Positions 58,831 through 60,000 of a stretch of 60,000 nucleotides of DNA are shown piece by piece. Every line of letters begins with the position of its first letter. Position 1 is the first letter of the stretch. The stretch is taken from contig OX485806.1 of the NCBI GenBank assembly GCA_950295325.1, positions 35,466,001-35,526,000 on the forward strand. The letters are read 5' to 3'. Origin of the DNA: Polytrichum commune. Taxonomy: Eukaryota > Streptophyta > Polytrichopsida > Polytrichales > Polytrichaceae. Below the pieces are notes generated by a model that was not told where the DNA came from, searched no databases, and saw only the letters and a program-made list of their open reading frames with translations. A program made the translations under genes and the position numbers.

Positions 58831-58963
58831 TGCACATAATATTATTCACATTCATAGCAGTGTTTCATGGGACTCATATTGTTTTGCAAAATATTCCTCA
58901 CATTCAAACAGAATAATGTCAGTCCCATATAACATTGTTATGGATTTGAATAATGTTATGCAC
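58831..58963. repeat. Imperfect hairpin, MITE-like, about 133 bp
   Basis: The left arm 58831-58886 and the reverse complement of the right arm 58905-58963 align along their length (shared blocks ATTATTCA, CATA.CA.TGTT, ATGGGACT), leaving an 18-bp loop. Such A-T rich foldbacks are typical of MITEs or decayed foldback elements; a small-RNA hairpin is an alternative. Confidence 0.6.
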
Positions 58964-60000
58964 TGTTATTTTGCGCTCATAACTTTTTTGTCTTTTCATG
59001 AATGCGTGCATCTGAGGGTTGGTTTACACTATGGACCAAGAAGTCATCCCAGGATGTTGTAAGAGCATTGATTGGTTGTTGAACTCGTCCCGAGACCACT
59101 AGGTTCAACTAGAGTGTAAATAGACATACTCTTAAATTAAGTGCACACACGAGGTTGGTAACATACCTTGACCATCAAAGTAAGGCATTGCATTGTCCAC
59201 ATGGTTAAATTGAGGACCCCCCTCTACCTTGGTTGTCTAAACCCTCCCTTCATGTATTGCCACAATCTACTAGAGTGATGTTAATGGCCAGTCGAGCATT
59301 GACAAGCCACCCACTCCACCATCTTAAATCGACCCCACCACTATGCGAGGCCGGGCATGTCACAAACCATTGATAGTGGTTCAAGGTAGGGTTTTCTTGG
59401 TGGTTGGGAGACGGGCATAGGTGTGGGCTTAGGGTGAGACAATGAAATTAGCACCCTCTACCTTATGTCAAGGTCTACTCTATGAAGGATTTATACAAAA
59501 GCAAAGAGATTACAAGGAAATTGTGGAAATAAATAAGATTGGATAATATAATATTCACATAGAATAAAAAACTCATTCGATGACATTAGTATCTACTACC
59601 ACCTAATATGTAACACTAGTCTTATGTTTATGAGACATATATACATATTGTGATGGTTATTGATACATGATCAATTGAATTTCGATTTGGAACCAACAAT
59701 GTCAATAAGGGACAACATAAACTTATTGCACACTACTTATATCATAAACCAATATTCATTTGCTACGAATTACCACACGATGTCACCCACTTTCATTCCT
59801 CTTCATACACATGCATCATTTCATTTGTCTTAATCCATCATGTTGTGTCCCATCATTGACGGATATTAGATGATAGATTCTCTATAGTAATCCAAAGTAC
59901 ATATATGAGAGTTGGGCATTTCTTGAGTAGATCTATGCTTACTTTCAAACTTAGTCACTTCTTAATACATCCTCTTGTTTAGAGGCCAACCCATTATTGC
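58964..60000. other. Intergenic sequence, nothing recognised
   Basis: About 1 kb of A-T rich DNA without a supported gene, RNA gene or match to the retrotransposon family. Short open frames here look like chance. Confidence 0.6.

Noticed and set aside
58787-59062. Plus-strand 91-codon ORF
   Set aside because: It runs through the A-T rich hairpin and resembles no known protein; chance is the simplest explanation.

Overview
The window is nuclear DNA of a land plant. The right-hand ~7 kb carries a nine-exon gene with ordinary GT-AG introns that encodes a plant-type NADH-cytochrome b5 reductase. The left ~53.5 kb is a dense stack of nested Ty1/copia LTR retrotransposons. Species cannot be named from the sequence. 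Nothing bacterial, no rRNA or tRNA gene and no CRISPR array was seen.

Bases 1-53493 are almost entirely one copia family, called here the TATTGG family, in two closely related subfamilies (A: Gag starts MASSEGDG; B: Gag starts MASRENDG) and one divergent subfamily (C, LTR and leader only). Shared design: 192-bp LTRs that begin TATTGG and end CCAATA instead of TG...CA; a primer-binding site GGTTATGGGCCCAC directly after the 5' LTR, complementary to the anticodon arm of initiator tRNA-Met (half-tRNA priming, as in Drosophila copia); a long leader with a 120-bp tandem repeat present in 3 to 14 copies; one Gag-PR-IN-RT-RNaseH frame of 1353-1354 codons; and a polypurine tract AAGTGGGAG abutting the 3' LTR, the stop codon lying inside that LTR. 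Target duplications are 5 bp.

Layout. 1-3699: E1 (A, minus, open, runs off the window) inside E2 (3700-5720, A, minus). 5721-7880: E3 (B body, minus, frameshifted, reaching a 200-N gap at 7881-8080). 8081-13120: E4 (B, plus, intact frame) inside E5 (13121-15505, B, minus), which sits in the 5' LTR of E6 (15506-20811, plus, an A/B mosaic with an intact frame), which sits in the leader of E7 (20812-24333, A, plus, broken). 24334-26256: scrambled Gag pieces, a 5' LTR plus leader (E8) and LTR scraps. 26257-46551: an old A copy, E9, cut into three pieces by E10 (27221-32706, B, minus, complete, two identical LTRs) and E11 (33849-46148, B, plus, premature TGA), E11 itself being interrupted by E12 (35658-41501, A, plus, complete, identical LTRs). 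46552-51213: E13 (B, plus, truncated, same TGA as E11). 51214-53493: two subfamily C 5' ends (E14 minus, E15 plus) around a decayed integrase fragment of another copia lineage.

53494-60000 is low-copy sequence: the cytochrome b5 reductase gene on the minus strand (54177-58306, 281 codons), a short minisatellite just 3' of it, an AG microsatellite in its 5' leader and an imperfect ~130-bp hairpin about 0.5 kb upstream of its ATG.

The retrotransposon frames work as one system: intact copies (E4, E6, E10, E12) could supply proteins in trans to defective relatives, and the shared lesion of E11 and E13 suggests that has happened. The mosaic E6 suggests that A and B RNAs are co-packaged and recombined.
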